A stretch of DNA of 38,830 nucleotides from JAGVVZ01 sp964373165 (GCA_964373165.1 CAYJTF010000004.1:1-38830); one strand, 5' to 3'; shown: positions 5,935-15,082, counted from the stretch's first letter. Numbers and translations are program-made. The notes: generated by a model from the sequence alone, not told the origin.

Positions 5935-7800
5935 ATGAGAGTAGTTCAACACCATGCAGATTATTTTGAATATGAACCAATAGAGAAAGAGATTTCGGTA
6001 GCAGAGAATGCAGAAAAGAAGAAAGTTAAACTGGAAGATTTAGCCGTACTGTTCGTATCAATAGAAAAAGATGATAATGAAAAAATTATTAAATCTGCAA
6101 TAAAAGAAATAAAATCAAGTTTGGATAATCTAAAAGTTAATAAAGTTTTGATCCATCCTTATGCTCATTTAAGTAGTAATTTGGCTAAGCCTTCTGATGC
6201 CTTGGATTTGTTAAGAAAAATGGAAATTTTTATGAAAGAAATTGGCATTGAGACATATAGATCACCTTTTGGTTGGAATAAACAATTTTCAATTAAAATT
6301 AAAGCACATCCTATGGCAGAACAATTTAAAGTATTTTCTTCTGATAGTGTTAGGGAGGATGACGGAGAAGTTTCACAGGCATTAAAACAAGAAGAAAAGG
6401 TCATTTCAGAATGGTTTATATTAAAGCCGGATGGCGATTTGGTAGATGCGAAGAAATTTGATTTTAAGAAACACAAAAATCTTGAGAAATTTTTCAATTA
6501 CGAATACGCTAAAGTAAGAGCTGTTTCTGAAGTTCCCGCACATGTAAAATTGATGAAAGCTTTGCAGTTAGTAGATTATGAACCAGGCAGTGATCCAGGT
6601 AATTTTAGATTTTTACCTAAAGGCAGATTAATGAAAAGTCTGTTGGAAATGTGGGTAACACAAAAAATAATTAATTATGGCGGAATGGAAGTAGAAACAC
6701 CTATAATGTATGACTATGATCACCCAGCACTAAAAAGTTATTTAAACAGATTTCCAGCAAGACAATATACAGTAGAATCAGCAAAGAAAAAATTCTTCCT
6801 TAGATTCAGTGCTTGTTTTGGTCAATTTTTAACTGCAGCAGCATCTCAGATATCATACAAAGACCTACCGATGAAAATTTATGAATTAACTAGATATTCA
6901 TTCAGACTAGAAAAGGCAGGAGAGTTAGTCGGATTAAGAAGATTGAGGGCATTCACGATGCCTGATATGCATACTCTATGTAAAAATTTGGAACAAGCGA
7001 AGAAAGAATATACAAATCAATATAAATTATCTATAGAGGCCTTGGATGATCTTGGTTTGAGCGTGGATGATTTTGAAGTTGCTATTAGATTCACCAAAGA
7101 TTTTTGGAAAGAAAACAAAAACTTTGTTATTAATCTCGTTGAACTTGTTAATAAGCCCGTATTGATTGAAATGTGGAACTTTAGATATGCATATTTTGAT
7201 CCCAAATTTGAATTTAATTTTGTGGATTCTATGGACAAAGCTTCTGCTCTCTCAACGGTTCAAATAGATCATGAAAACGGAGAAAGATTTGATATGAAAT
7301 ATACTGATGAGGATGGTAAATCAAAATACCCTTTGGTTTTACACTGTTCCCCATCAGGAAGCTTAGAAAGAGTGTTATATGCTATTTTGGAGAAAGCACA
7401 TTTGGAATCTAAAAAAGGCAATAATCCAGAATTACCTGTTTGGTTGTCTCCTATACAGGTAAGATTATGTCCAATAAATAGCGACTTTATTGGATATTGT
7501 GAGGAAATTGCTAAAGGGTTAGAATTGAATAATATTAGAGTTGATATTGATGACAGAGTTGAAAGTATAGATAAAAAAATTAGAAATTCTGAAATGGAGT
7601 GGATTCCATTTATTTTAGTAATTGGAAAGAGAGAAAAAGAAAGTAAAGAATTCAATGTTAGAATAAGAAAAGAAAAAAGCAAAGAAACCAAAATGAAGAT
7701 GGACGATTTGGTAAAGTTGATTAAAAACGAAATGAAGGACAAACCATTAAAATCCTTATCTTTACCAAAAAAATTATCTCAGAGACCAATATTTATATGA
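5935..7800 (+). CDS. thrS: Threonyl-tRNA synthetase, archaeal type
   Basis: 621 aa class II synthetase that charges tRNA-Thr. Residues about 1-140 form the archaeal-specific editing domain (start MRVVQHHADYFEYEP), related to D-aminoacyl-tRNA deacylase, in place of the bacterial TGS/SAD pair. The catalytic core has the SACFGQF segment (zinc Cys), motif 2 around YSFRLEKAGELVGLRRLRAF, the MPDMHTLC zinc-side region, LHCSPSG and motif 3 GSLERVLYAILE. The C-terminal anticodon-binding domain begins at PVWLSPIQVRL. ATG at 5935 has a GAGGT ribosome-binding site about seven bases upstream. The length is normal. The 3' end is six bases from the convergent regulator gene. Confidence 0.95.
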   Translation: MRVVQHHADYFEYEPIEKEISVAENAEKKKVKLEDLAVLFVSIEKDDNEKIIKSAIKEIKSSLDNLKVNKVLIHPYAHLSSNLAKPSDALDLLRKMEIFMKEIGIETYRSPFGWNKQFSIKIKAHPMAEQFKVFSSDSVREDDGEVSQALKQEEKVISEWFILKPDGDLVDAKKFDFKKHKNLEKFFNYEYAKVRAVSEVPAHVKLMKALQLVDYEPGSDPGNFRFLPKGRLMKSLLEMWVTQKIINYGGMEVETPIMYDYDHPALKSYLNRFPARQYTVESAKKKFFLRFSACFGQFLTAAASQISYKDLPMKIYELTRYSFRLEKAGELVGLRRLRAFTMPDMHTLCKNLEQAKKEYTNQYKLSIEALDDLGLSVDDFEVAIRFTKDFWKENKNFVINLVELVNKPVLIEMWNFRYAYFDPKFEFNFVDSMDKASALSTVQIDHENGERFDMKYTDEDGKSKYPLVLHCSPSGSLERVLYAILEKAHLESKKGNNPELPVWLSPIQVRLCPINSDFIGYCEEIAKGLELNNIRVDIDDRVESIDKKIRNSEMEWIPFILVIGKREKESKEFNVRIRKEKSKETKMKMDDLVKLIKNEMKDKPLKSLSLPKKLSQRPIFI

Positions 7801-7805
7801 AAATA

Positions 7806-8633
7806 TTATTTTTTATTCGAGATTACAGAAGCAGATTTCTCCCATACTAAATCAAACAAAGGATTTGCAAGATTTTTAGATGCATGTTGAGATTTCGTCC
7901 AAAACATCATATGTTGTGATTGCATATCATCCGGATCAGATAAACCAAAGATCATTTGTTGTCCATCGACAACCGCAAATTTTCCGTGTATCGGCAAATC
8001 TTTTTCAGATATTTTTCTAATATCTGCTAGGGAAGAAAGAGCTTTTACAGCATCAGCGCAACCGTCATTTATTTTTGTTGCTATTCTTATTTTTACACCC
8101 CTTTGTTTCAGTCCTTTTATAACACTTAAATGATTTTCAAATAATTCGTTGAGTCCAGATGCAGTGGTTATTATATTTACGGAATTTTCTGCACCTTTAA
8201 ACATAAAATCTAATTGTTGAATCGCGGAATATCTACCTTTTAATGCTCCTGTCATATCTTCAGGAGATACCATTTCCATTCCCTGCTTATGGATACTGTC
8301 TAACTCGTCTAAAAGCTTGGAACTTTTTAACCTTTCAATTCTTTCAGCCTTTGTTTCCAAGTCTTCTTTCAATTTTTGTTTGGCTTTTTCTAAAGCTTCA
8401 GAAGGCGGGACAGCTACGTATTTCAACGGCTTGGATGTCTGTACAATTGCAAAACCTTTATCAGCTAATGTTTGAAGAACATCATAGGTTCTGGATCTTG
8501 GAACGTGCGCAATAGATGATAATTCTCCCGCTGTTGCCACACCTTTGGCTAGTAAACTTACCCATAATTTTCTTTCGTATAAATTTAATCCAATACCACG
8601 TAAAGAGTCCATTAATTGAGCAGATCCTACCAT
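7806..8633 (-). CDS. TrmB-family transcriptional regulator
   Basis: 275 aa. The N-terminal winged helix (residues about 15-75: LYERKLWVSLL, ATAGELSSIAHVPRSRTYDV, LADKGFA) is typical TrmB. A coiled-coil linker follows (about 80-115). The C-terminal half is a phospholipase-D-like sensor domain with an HGKF motif (LPIHGKFAVVDGQQMIFGL) but only one HxK, so it is probably a ligand-binding rather than enzymatic domain. TrmB proteins control sugar or general metabolism in archaea; the effector here cannot be read. A strong AGGGAGGGTT ribosome-binding site lies just upstream of ATG 8633. Confidence 0.85.
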   Translation of the reverse strand: MVGSAQLMDSLRGIGLNLYERKLWVSLLAKGVATAGELSSIAHVPRSRTYDVLQTLADKGFAIVQTSKPLKYVAVPPSEALEKAKQKLKEDLETKAERIERLKSSKLLDELDSIHKQGMEMVSPEDMTGALKGRYSAIQQLDFMFKGAENSVNIITTASGLNELFENHLSVIKGLKQRGVKIRIATKINDGCADAVKALSSLADIRKISEKDLPIHGKFAVVDGQQMIFGLSDPDDMQSQHMMFWTKSQHASKNLANPLFDLVWEKSASVISNKK

Positions 8634-8754
8634 TTAAAATAACCCTCCCTTGTATTACTTTATAGTGAAGTTGAGTATTAATATTTTTAGTTATACATTT
8701 TTAGAAAAAAATATTTCTATTCTATAACCACATTTTTTATCTTTAATCTATTAT

Positions 8755-10476
8755 TTATTTTTTTTGAACTCGGTAAAGTTTATTTATTCTGTCTAATGTG
8801 TCTACATCATTTAATCCTTTGTCATTTCTCAATGATATAAATCTAGGAAATCTTAGAGCAAATCCAGATTTATAGTTAGATGATTTTTGTATTTCTTGAT
8901 AGTCAACTGAAATTATTATTTTTGGTTTTATTTTAATTTCAACACCTACATCAGACACTATATAGGGTTTTAATAATTTTGTTAGGTCTTTTAATGTAGT
9001 ACCTTCCTTTTCATTTTCCTTCTCTTTTACCCCACTGCCCAACATCCCACATTCTAAAAAATCACCTGTTTCTTCATCTCTACATCCAAGAATATATGAT
9101 CCTATAACACCAACTCTTTTTCCTGTTCCCCAGGTTGCTCCAATTATCACAAGATCAAGCGTTTCTACATTTGGTTTTATTTTATACCAACCATCTACAC
9201 GTCTCCCAAAAACGTATTTTGAATCAGGGACTTTCAAAAACACACCTTCTTGACCTTCTTTTAGAGACTTTTTATAAAAAATTTCTGCTTCTTTTATGTC
9301 GTTTGTAATTATCTGAGAAGCAATTTTAAATTTGTCAGGAATTTCTTTAATTATATCTTTCAAGATATTTCTTCTTTCTTTGAATTCCTTATCTAATATC
9401 ATCTTTCCGTCCACATATAATACATCAAAAACGTTCATTTGTATGGGGATTTTTTCTGAAATTTGTTCGATATAATATTTTCTATGTATTCTCTGTGATA
9501 ATTTTTGAAAGGTTAAAGGAAGTTTGGTTTTAGGATCGATACCTAACACCTCTCCTTCAATTATACACTCATCAGCTATCAAACCCCTTTTGCATAATTC
9601 AACAAGATCAGGAAACTGTTTAGTAACGTTTTCTAATCTTCTTGTAAAAATCCATATGTCTTTGTTTTTTTTATGAATTTGTGCTCTCATGCCATCATAC
9701 TTAAATTCAACTGCTAATTTTTTGAATTTTTCAAAAACTTCTTTTATCGACTCTGCCTTTTCACCTAGCATAACCTGTACAGGGTTCCCTATTTGTATTT
9801 TAACCTGTTTTAATCCTTGAATACCGTCCTCTTTTGCTATCTTAGCAACTTGTCCGAAATCGGAAAATATACACCAAGCATTCTCCACGGTCTTTGTTAT
9901 TTCATTTTTTTCTTCTTTTGTCGTATTTTCAGAAACTAAAAATGCCTTTACTATAGCGTCTCTTATTATTCCTTCACCAACCCCCACTCTCAACTCTTCT
10001 AGTATAGTTCTTACAATATATTTTGCTTCTTTGGGAGACGCAGAAACTAAAAGTTCAGATATCAGGTTTAATTTTCTATCCTGGGATCCCAAGCCACTCA
10101 TGAACGACAATTGTTGTATGTTATTGAATATATTGTCTATCGTCAACATCTTTTTCGAGAGGATAGATTGTTTTCTGTTCATTATAAATTGTTCAACAGT
10201 AAGTCCAAGATCGCCTGTTTTTTTAAATTTGTTTTCTACTTCTTGTTGTGTAAATCCAGTTGCTTTAGAAATGGCTTTCATCATGATCTGAATTGCCACA
10301 CCCGGTTCGTTTCCTGAAAATTTAGGAAAAACTATTCCCTGCGCTAGCAATACCACTTTTGGCAACTCATTTGAATGTGTTTCTGAAAAAAGTTTTGCTA
10401 ATACATCAGCCTTTGATAATTTTGATGGCGTTGATTCTAGAACTTCGTAACTGTCGCAGAGAACAGAGTATTTCAT
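8755..10476 (-). CDS. lig: ATP-dependent DNA ligase
   Basis: About 573 aa from the ATG at 10476 (an in-frame TTG lies two codons upstream). Joins nicks in replication and repair via an enzyme-AMP intermediate. Seen are the N-terminal helical DNA-binding domain with a VGVGEGIIRDAI segment, the adenylation motif EFKYDGMRAQIHKK with the catalytic Lys near residue 250, then IIEGEVLG (motif III type), EGVFLKVPDSKY (motif IV) and WYKIKP (motif V), and a C-terminal OB domain. Length matches archaeal Lig1. It is divergently arranged with the nitroreductase, sharing a gap of about 60 bases. Confidence 0.95.
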   Translation of the reverse strand: MKYSVLCDSYEVLESTPSKLSKADVLAKLFSETHSNELPKVVLLAQGIVFPKFSGNEPGVAIQIMMKAISKATGFTQQEVENKFKKTGDLGLTVEQFIMNRKQSILSKKMLTIDNIFNNIQQLSFMSGLGSQDRKLNLISELLVSASPKEAKYIVRTILEELRVGVGEGIIRDAIVKAFLVSENTTKEEKNEITKTVENAWCIFSDFGQVAKIAKEDGIQGLKQVKIQIGNPVQVMLGEKAESIKEVFEKFKKLAVEFKYDGMRAQIHKKNKDIWIFTRRLENVTKQFPDLVELCKRGLIADECIIEGEVLGIDPKTKLPLTFQKLSQRIHRKYYIEQISEKIPIQMNVFDVLYVDGKMILDKEFKERRNILKDIIKEIPDKFKIASQIITNDIKEAEIFYKKSLKEGQEGVFLKVPDSKYVFGRRVDGWYKIKPNVETLDLVIIGATWGTGKRVGVIGSYILGCRDEETGDFLECGMLGSGVKEKENEKEGTTLKDLTKLLKPYIVSDVGVEIKIKPKIIISVDYQEIQKSSNYKSGFALRFPRFISLRNDKGLNDVDTLDRINKLYRVQKK

Positions 10477-10536
10477 ATTCAATATTTTTTACTTAGTCTT
10501 TTAATAGATTAAATTACTAAAGAGAATAGAGATAAT

Positions 10537-11253
10537 ATGGATGTTTTTGAGATAATAGAGTCCAGAACTACGATTAAAAATTATGATAAAAGAGACGTTC
10601 CTGAAGAATTGATTGCGTATATTATAATGGGCGGTACTTATGCCTGTTCGACTGGTGATATCCAGCCGTGGGAGTTTATTATAGTTAGAGATAAAAAGAT
10701 GAAAAAAGAAATTTCAGAAGCTTCTCTGAAACAAAGGCATGTTGAAGAGGCGCCTGTATTAATTGTGGTTTGTGCTAATATCGATAGGGTCACAACAAAA
10801 TTTGGAGAAAGGGGCAAAAATTTATATGCAATACAAGATACGGCAGCCTGTATTCAGAACATGTTATTAACAGTTCATGCTTTGGGTTTAGGTGCGTCAT
10901 GGGTTCATGCTTTCGAGGATGACAAGATTAAGACACTTTTAGATATACCACAGTCTCTCATACCCGTCGGTATAATAACACTCGGCTTTCCATATCCTTC
11001 AGAAAATGTCCAAAAATCCAATATAATACCTTTAGAGAATATAACTTGGGAAGAACTTTGTAGAAGAGAATGGTCATGGTTCAAAAAATATGGAAAACAA
11101 AGTAGATTTAATTTCAAATCTTTATATGAGTATGCAAAAGATACTGAACAAAGTATAAAAAACAAAATAGAACAAAAACCTCAAAAAAAAGAAACAGCAC
11201 TTGAACCAATTTCAAAAAAGGTCGTGAAATTTATCAAGAATTTAGCAAAATAG
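10537..11253 (+). CDS. Nitroreductase-family flavoprotein
   Basis: 238 aa. Flavin-dependent oxidoreductase fold: N-terminal RTTIKNYDKRDVP (FMN-binding Arg region), ACSTGDIQPWEFIIV, the central QDTAACIQNMLLTVHALGLG and GASWVHAF, and IPVGIITLGFPYP. The catalytic domain ends near residue 175; about 60 extra residues form a Lys/Glu-rich, probably helical tail (KNKIEQKPQKKETALEPISK) absent from typical members. The substrate cannot be inferred. It is followed within about 30 bases by the promoter and start of the secreted protein gene. Confidence 0.85.
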   Translation: MDVFEIIESRTTIKNYDKRDVPEELIAYIIMGGTYACSTGDIQPWEFIIVRDKKMKKEISEASLKQRHVEEAPVLIVVCANIDRVTTKFGERGKNLYAIQDTAACIQNMLLTVHALGLGASWVHAFEDDKIKTLLDIPQSLIPVGIITLGFPYPSENVQKSNIIPLENITWEELCRREWSWFKKYGKQSRFNFKSLYEYAKDTEQSIKNKIEQKPQKKETALEPISKKVVKFIKNLAK

Positions 11254-11284
11254 AAATTTAATATATAAAAACCAAATATTTATA

Positions 11285-12756
11285 GTGATAATATTGAATA
11301 CAAAATATTTCTTAGGAATTTTATTTGCTTATATATTTATACTAAATTTCGTATATGCTGATATAGAAATAAGTGGCCCAGAAAGTATCTACACTATAGA
11401 TCGGAAGAGCGTGTGTAGGGAAAGAGTGTGTATGTAGAAGNNNNNNNNNNATATATGGGGCAGAAAAATAACCTTAAACTGACCATTAAGAATACTGCGG
11501 AAAATTTAGATACGTTTTATGTTTCAGTTTGGCCAAATCAGTGGACATCAATTGATAAATATTCGGTAACACTTGGACCGGGTGAAATAGGAGAATTTTT
11601 AGTCGTATTTGATCCCCCTAGGAGTACACAAAAAGGAGTATTTCTTTATACATTTTCTGCCACTTCTGTTACTACTTCTAAATCTGATTCAAAGGATTTC
11701 CTCTTCAACTTTAAGAGAGAATATGAAATATATTTATCAGAGTTGAAGACAAATTCACAAGTTTTGAATACAGAAGAAACTTTAATAATACAACCAGTAG
11801 TAACAAACCTTAATGAAATTAAATATAAAGACGTTTTAGTTACGACAAAAATTTTTAAAAATAATTTATTAATTGACAAATTTGAAGATCAAGTTAGGAT
11901 AGACCCAGATAGTACGAAAACAATAACAAATGATTTGCAAATCCTAAATTCCTATGGTTATGGCGAGTTTAAAATTTTGGTTGAACTCAAAGACACACTT
12001 AATAATGTTTTAGATGATAAGGAGACAACCTTTAGAGTGAACGAAAAAACAAATTTTGTGAAATCTAAAAGAGTCGATTATAATATAACCTTTATTGTAG
12101 TATCAATAACGTTGACTAACAACGGAAATATACCAGATTCGGAATACACGATTACAGAATCCATACCAGTGATTATGAAATATTTCTTTTATCCTGAATT
12201 AGAACCAAGTTCAGAAACTATAAAAGATAACAGAGTAATCTATGAATGGAGAATTTCAAATTTAGATCCAAATCAATCTAGAGTAATTATATATCAGCTT
12301 AGATTTCAAAATGCGATAATGGGCACATTAATTCTTGTGTTTTTCATGTTTATTTTATATCATATATTCTTTAGACCAACAGTCTATAAAAAACATATAA
12401 CACCACTGTCTCACGGAAAGGAGGTTACGATATCTTTACACGTCAAAAATAAATCTCCTTTAGAAATAAGAGACACTGTTATAAGAGATTTAGTTCCATC
12501 TGTTGCTAAAGTCGTTAAAAGATTTGATACTTTAACACCTGATATAAAGATGACAACAAAAGGGACGAGGTTGACATGGCATATAGATAGAATAAAACCC
12601 TATGAAGAAGTCGTTTTAACTTATAATATAGTTCCATTAATGGAAATTTTAGGCGGATTTAAACTACCAAAAGTTCATATGACTTATAAAGGTAAGGGCG
12701 GTATAATAGGAAAAATTGCTTCTAGAATCGTTCCAGTTAATAAAAACAAGAACTAA
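11285..12756 (+). CDS. Secreted/membrane protein with beta-sandwich domains, interrupted by an assembly gap
   Basis: The true start is most likely GTG at 11285, reading MIILNTKYFLGILFAYIFIL then a VYA cleavage-like site: a signal peptide. The coding sequence continues to about 11397 (ADIEISGPESIYTI), then is replaced by adapter sequence and ten Ns, and resumes around 11451 (YMGQKNNLKLTIKN). The exported part contains NEW3/COG1470-like beta-sandwich modules (LGPGEIGEFLVVFDPP). A transmembrane helix (AIMGTLILVFFMFILYHIFF) follows near nucleotides 12310-12370. A further beta-sandwich of about 125 aa (EVTISLHVKNKSPLEIRDTV) lies after it. True length is unknown because the gap size is arbitrary. 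Function unknown; probably envelope-related. Confidence 0.7.
11398..11450. other. Illumina adapter remnant and ten-N scaffold gap
   Basis: AGATCGGAAGAGC at 11398-11410 is the universal Illumina TruSeq adapter start, followed by GTGTGTAGGGAAAGAGTGTG (adapter sequence with one base missing), then bases of uncertain origin, then ten Ns at 11441-11450. This is an assembly artefact at a contig end and not genomic sequence. Confidence 0.97.
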
Positions 12757-12791
12757 TTTAAAGTATAACTATCCTAATATTTCTATATCGA

Positions 12792-12907
12792 CCCCCTGTA
12801 GCTCAACTGGCAGAGCGCACGGCTGTAGACGAGCACATTATGTGTTTGTCACCAGCATGGGCTCAATAGACACCGTGATGTTGCTGGTTCAACTCCGGCC
12901 GGGGGGA
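12792..12907 (+). tRNA. tRNA-Tyr(GUA) with a canonical intron
   Basis: 116 nt. Exons give a 73-nt tRNA: acceptor CCCCCTG/CGGGGGG with A73 and the archaeal C1-G72 pair, D-stem GCTC/GAGC, anticodon stem CACGG/CCGTG with loop CTGTAGA (anticodon GUA), T-arm GCTGG-TTCAACT-CCGGC. A 43-nt intron (12829-12871) sits at the canonical 37/38 position. No CCA encoded. Confidence 0.93.
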
Positions 12908-13025
12908 TTTAATATTTGTTTAAAAACAGGGATTTACAGCCCATAAAACAGTAAACTATTTAAATCTTGAGAACTATTTCTGTGAATATTTGAACACATA
13001 AATAGAGATAAAAATATATTTATTG

Positions 13026-13141
13026 AGTTGGCGACCAAAACGAAAAGGAAACACCCGTTCCCATTTCGAACACGGAAGTTAAGCTTTTCGGTGATCTGAG
13101 TTGTACTGCCTTTGGGTGGGAAGTTCAGGGCGTTGCCAACT
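13026..13141 (+). rRNA. rrf: 5S ribosomal RNA
   Basis: About 115 nt. The ends pair (GTTGGCGACC with GTTGCCAAC), and the conserved inner segments ACACCCGTTCCCATTTCGAA and CACGGAAGTTAAGC are present, followed by CTGCCTTTGGGTGGGAAG. An AT-rich TATA-like AAAAATATAT lies just upstream. It stands apart from 16S and 23S, which are not in the window, and between two tRNA genes. Confidence 0.95.
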
Positions 13142-13149
13142 TATCTCAT

Positions 13150-13190
13150 AATGGTGACCATTTATTGATTAAAGCTACCCCCCAATCAAT
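13150..13190. other. Inverted repeats downstream of 5S rRNA
   Basis: A near-perfect palindrome AATGGTGACCATT (13150-13162) is followed by ATTGATT...AATCAAT (13164-13190) enclosing a C-rich loop CTACCCCCC. They lie between 5S and tRNA-Asp and may form the 5S 3' processing or termination region. Function not demonstrated. Confidence 0.35.
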
Positions 13191-13228
13191 TACCTTATAT
13201 CCTAATTTTCTATTTACTTACTTAGCGA

Positions 13229-13332
13229 GCCCTGGTGGTGTAGCCTGGCCTATCAAAACATTATTATTTCATGATGTTGTAGAATCTAGGACTGTCACTC
13301 CTAGGACTCGGGTTCAAATCCCGACCAGGGCG
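13229..13332 (+). tRNA. tRNA-Asp(GUC) with a noncanonical D-arm intron
   Basis: 104 nt. Acceptor GCCCTGG/CCAGGGC with G73, D-loop AGCCTGGCCTATC, anticodon stem TAGGA/TCCTA with loop CTGTCAC (anticodon GUC), T-arm TCGGG-TTCAAAT-CCCGA. About 27 nt between the D-loop and the anticodon stem (within 13255-13286) must be removed to give a normal 77-nt tRNA. The insert contains an AACAT/ATGTT hairpin. The exact boundaries are ambiguous because of an A-run. The 3' end is only 15 bases before the rpoH start codon. Confidence 0.85.
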
Positions 13333-13335
13333 TAT

Positions 13336-13344
13336 TAAGGTGGT
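13336..13344 (+). promoter_or_regulatory. Ribosome-binding site of rpoH
   Basis: AAGGTGGTG a few bases before the TTG at 13348 decides that unusual start codon; it lies immediately after the tRNA-Asp 3' end. Confidence 0.65.
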
Positions 13345-13347
13345 GTA

Positions 13348-13593
13348 TTGAAACCAAAAGTAAATATACTGGATCACGAACTTGTACCACAACATATTAT
13401 TTTATCTGATGTGGAAAAACAAGAAGTGATTGAAAAATACAAAATAAAAAAATTGAACCAATTTCCAACCATCTCACACATAGATCCTGCTATACAATTG
13501 ATAGATGCTAAGCCCGGAGATTTAATAAAAATAATAAGAAAGAGTGTGACTGCTAAAGAAACACCTTATTATAGATTAGTAGTGGAGCGATGA
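13348..13593 (+). CDS. rpoH: RNA polymerase subunit H (Rpb5-like)
   Basis: 81 aa, start TTG at 13348 supported by a GGTGGTG ribosome-binding site. Corresponds to the C-terminal assembly domain of Rpb5: HELVPQHIILSDVEKQEVIE, KLNQFPTISHIDPAIQL and the terminal PGDLIKIIRKS...YYRLVVER. It binds A'/A'' at the jaw of RNA polymerase. First gene of the polymerase operon, as is usual in archaea. The stop is immediately followed by rpoB''. The very short gap to tRNA-Asp suggests a shared transcript processed at the tRNA 3' end. Confidence 0.95.
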   Translation: MKPKVNILDHELVPQHIILSDVEKQEVIEKYKIKKLNQFPTISHIDPAIQLIDAKPGDLIKIIRKSVTAKETPYYRLVVER

Positions 13594-13594
13594 A

Positions 13595-15076
13595 ATGAGA
13601 GAATATATCGATTTATTGAAAGCATTTTCAGACGAACAAGGTTTTGTTAAATTTCAAATTGATTCCTATGATGATTTTATCACAAACAGAATTCCAAACA
13701 TCATAAAACAAATAAAAGAGATTAAACCAGAAGTACCAGATCTAGGTGAATTTAAGATTAAATTAGGTAAATTTAAATTGGGTACTCCATCTGTGAAAGA
13801 GGCAGATGGATCAGTTAGAAATATATATCCTCTTGAAGCCAGAGTTAGGAATCTTACTTATGCTGCTCCGATGTTTGTAGAGATGACACCTGTTTTGAAT
13901 GGCATTGAAAGTGAAACGATACTAGTCAATTTTGGTGATTTGCCTGTTATGCTAAAATCTAAAATTTGCCCCCTGTCTACATTGAATAAACAAGAATTGA
14001 TACAAGCAGGTGAAGATCCTGATGATCCAGGCGGTTATTTTATTATAAATGGAACAGAAAGAGTTTTAGTTCTAATTGAAGAGATTGCACCGAACAGAAT
14101 TTTAGTAGAAAAAACGAAAACACCCAATATTTCTGAAGTTGCAAGAATTCATTCCGAAAAAGATGGATATATACAAAGACATATAATTGAAAGAAAAATG
14201 GATGGTATAATAAAAATTAATTTTGCTAATGTTAATAAATTGTCAATAGTTGTCTTATTAAGAGCGCTTGGTTTAGAACCAGATAGAGATATTATTACTT
14301 CTGTATCCGCAGATCCAGAAATCGAACAAGAATTTTATCCTAATCTTTTTGAGACTGAAGCAGCGACATCAAAAGAAGCGATAGAAGAAATTGCGGATTT
14401 CTTGAAAATAATGCAAAAAGAATATAGACAAGATAGAGTTAATAAACTACTCGATAAGTACTTACTTCCGCATTTAGGTCAAGAAAAAAAAGACAGAATT
14501 GACAAAGCAATATTTTTATCAAAAGCCATAGAAAAGACCTTACGTTTTCATTTGAAGAAAATACCTAAAGACGATTTGGATCATTACTCAAATAAAAGAT
14601 TAAGATTATCAGGTGATTTACTTGAAGTTCTTTTCAGATCCATATTACTTGGTAAGTGGGGCTTAATCACGAGAATAACTTATAACTACCAAAAACTAAC
14701 CAAAAGAGGAAGATTCCCGCCATTACCTTCTATAGTTGAATCTAATGTCCTGACCAATCAGATAGTTTCTGCCATAGCAATTGGATCTTGGGTTGGAGGG
14801 AGAACAGGCGTTTCTCAAAGATTAGAAAGAAGTAGTTTTATAAAATCACTGTCGCATGCAAGAAATGTTCTATCACCTTTGACATCGACACAAGAACATT
14901 TCGAGGCCAGAGAACTTTATCCATCACACTGGGGAAAAATTGATCCATCACAAACACCAGAAGGCGCAACAATCGGATTAAGAAAATATTTAGCAGTTGC
15001 GGCTCAAATCACGACAGGTATACCTGAAAAAGATCAAAAAATTTTACAAAATATCATCGAAAAAAATATGGGGTAA
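13595..15076 (+). CDS. rpoB2: RNA polymerase subunit B'' (N-terminal half of RpoB)
   Basis: 493 aa, the usual length of B'' in archaea with split B. It covers the protrusion, lobe and fork part of the second-largest subunit. Conserved stretches include GGYFIINGTERVLVLIEEIA, ARIHSEKDGYIQRHIIERK, SGDLLEVLFRSILLGKWG, TGVSQRLERSSFIKSLSHAR and HWGKIDPSQTPEGATIGLRK. The gene ends at the family's common split point (NMG-stop). ATG 13595 begins two bases after the rpoH stop. The B' part follows after six bases. Confidence 0.96.
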   Translation: MREYIDLLKAFSDEQGFVKFQIDSYDDFITNRIPNIIKQIKEIKPEVPDLGEFKIKLGKFKLGTPSVKEADGSVRNIYPLEARVRNLTYAAPMFVEMTPVLNGIESETILVNFGDLPVMLKSKICPLSTLNKQELIQAGEDPDDPGGYFIINGTERVLVLIEEIAPNRILVEKTKTPNISEVARIHSEKDGYIQRHIIERKMDGIIKINFANVNKLSIVVLLRALGLEPDRDIITSVSADPEIEQEFYPNLFETEAATSKEAIEEIADFLKIMQKEYRQDRVNKLLDKYLLPHLGQEKKDRIDKAIFLSKAIEKTLRFHLKKIPKDDLDHYSNKRLRLSGDLLEVLFRSILLGKWGLITRITYNYQKLTKRGRFPPLPSIVESNVLTNQIVSAIAIGSWVGGRTGVSQRLERSSFIKSLSHARNVLSPLTSTQEHFEARELYPSHWGKIDPSQTPEGATIGLRKYLAVAAQITTGIPEKDQKILQNIIEKNMG

Positions 15077-15082
15077 TTTAAT

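Noticed and set aside
7269..7742. Long open frame of 157 codons on the minus strand opposite thrS.
   Set aside because: It lies wholly within the well-supported ThrRS gene and has the Ser/Ile/Leu-rich composition typical of an antisense shadow.
12829..12871. tRNA-Tyr intron as an unusual finding.
   Set aside because: Introns at position 37/38 are common in archaeal tRNA genes; it is listed only as part of the feature.
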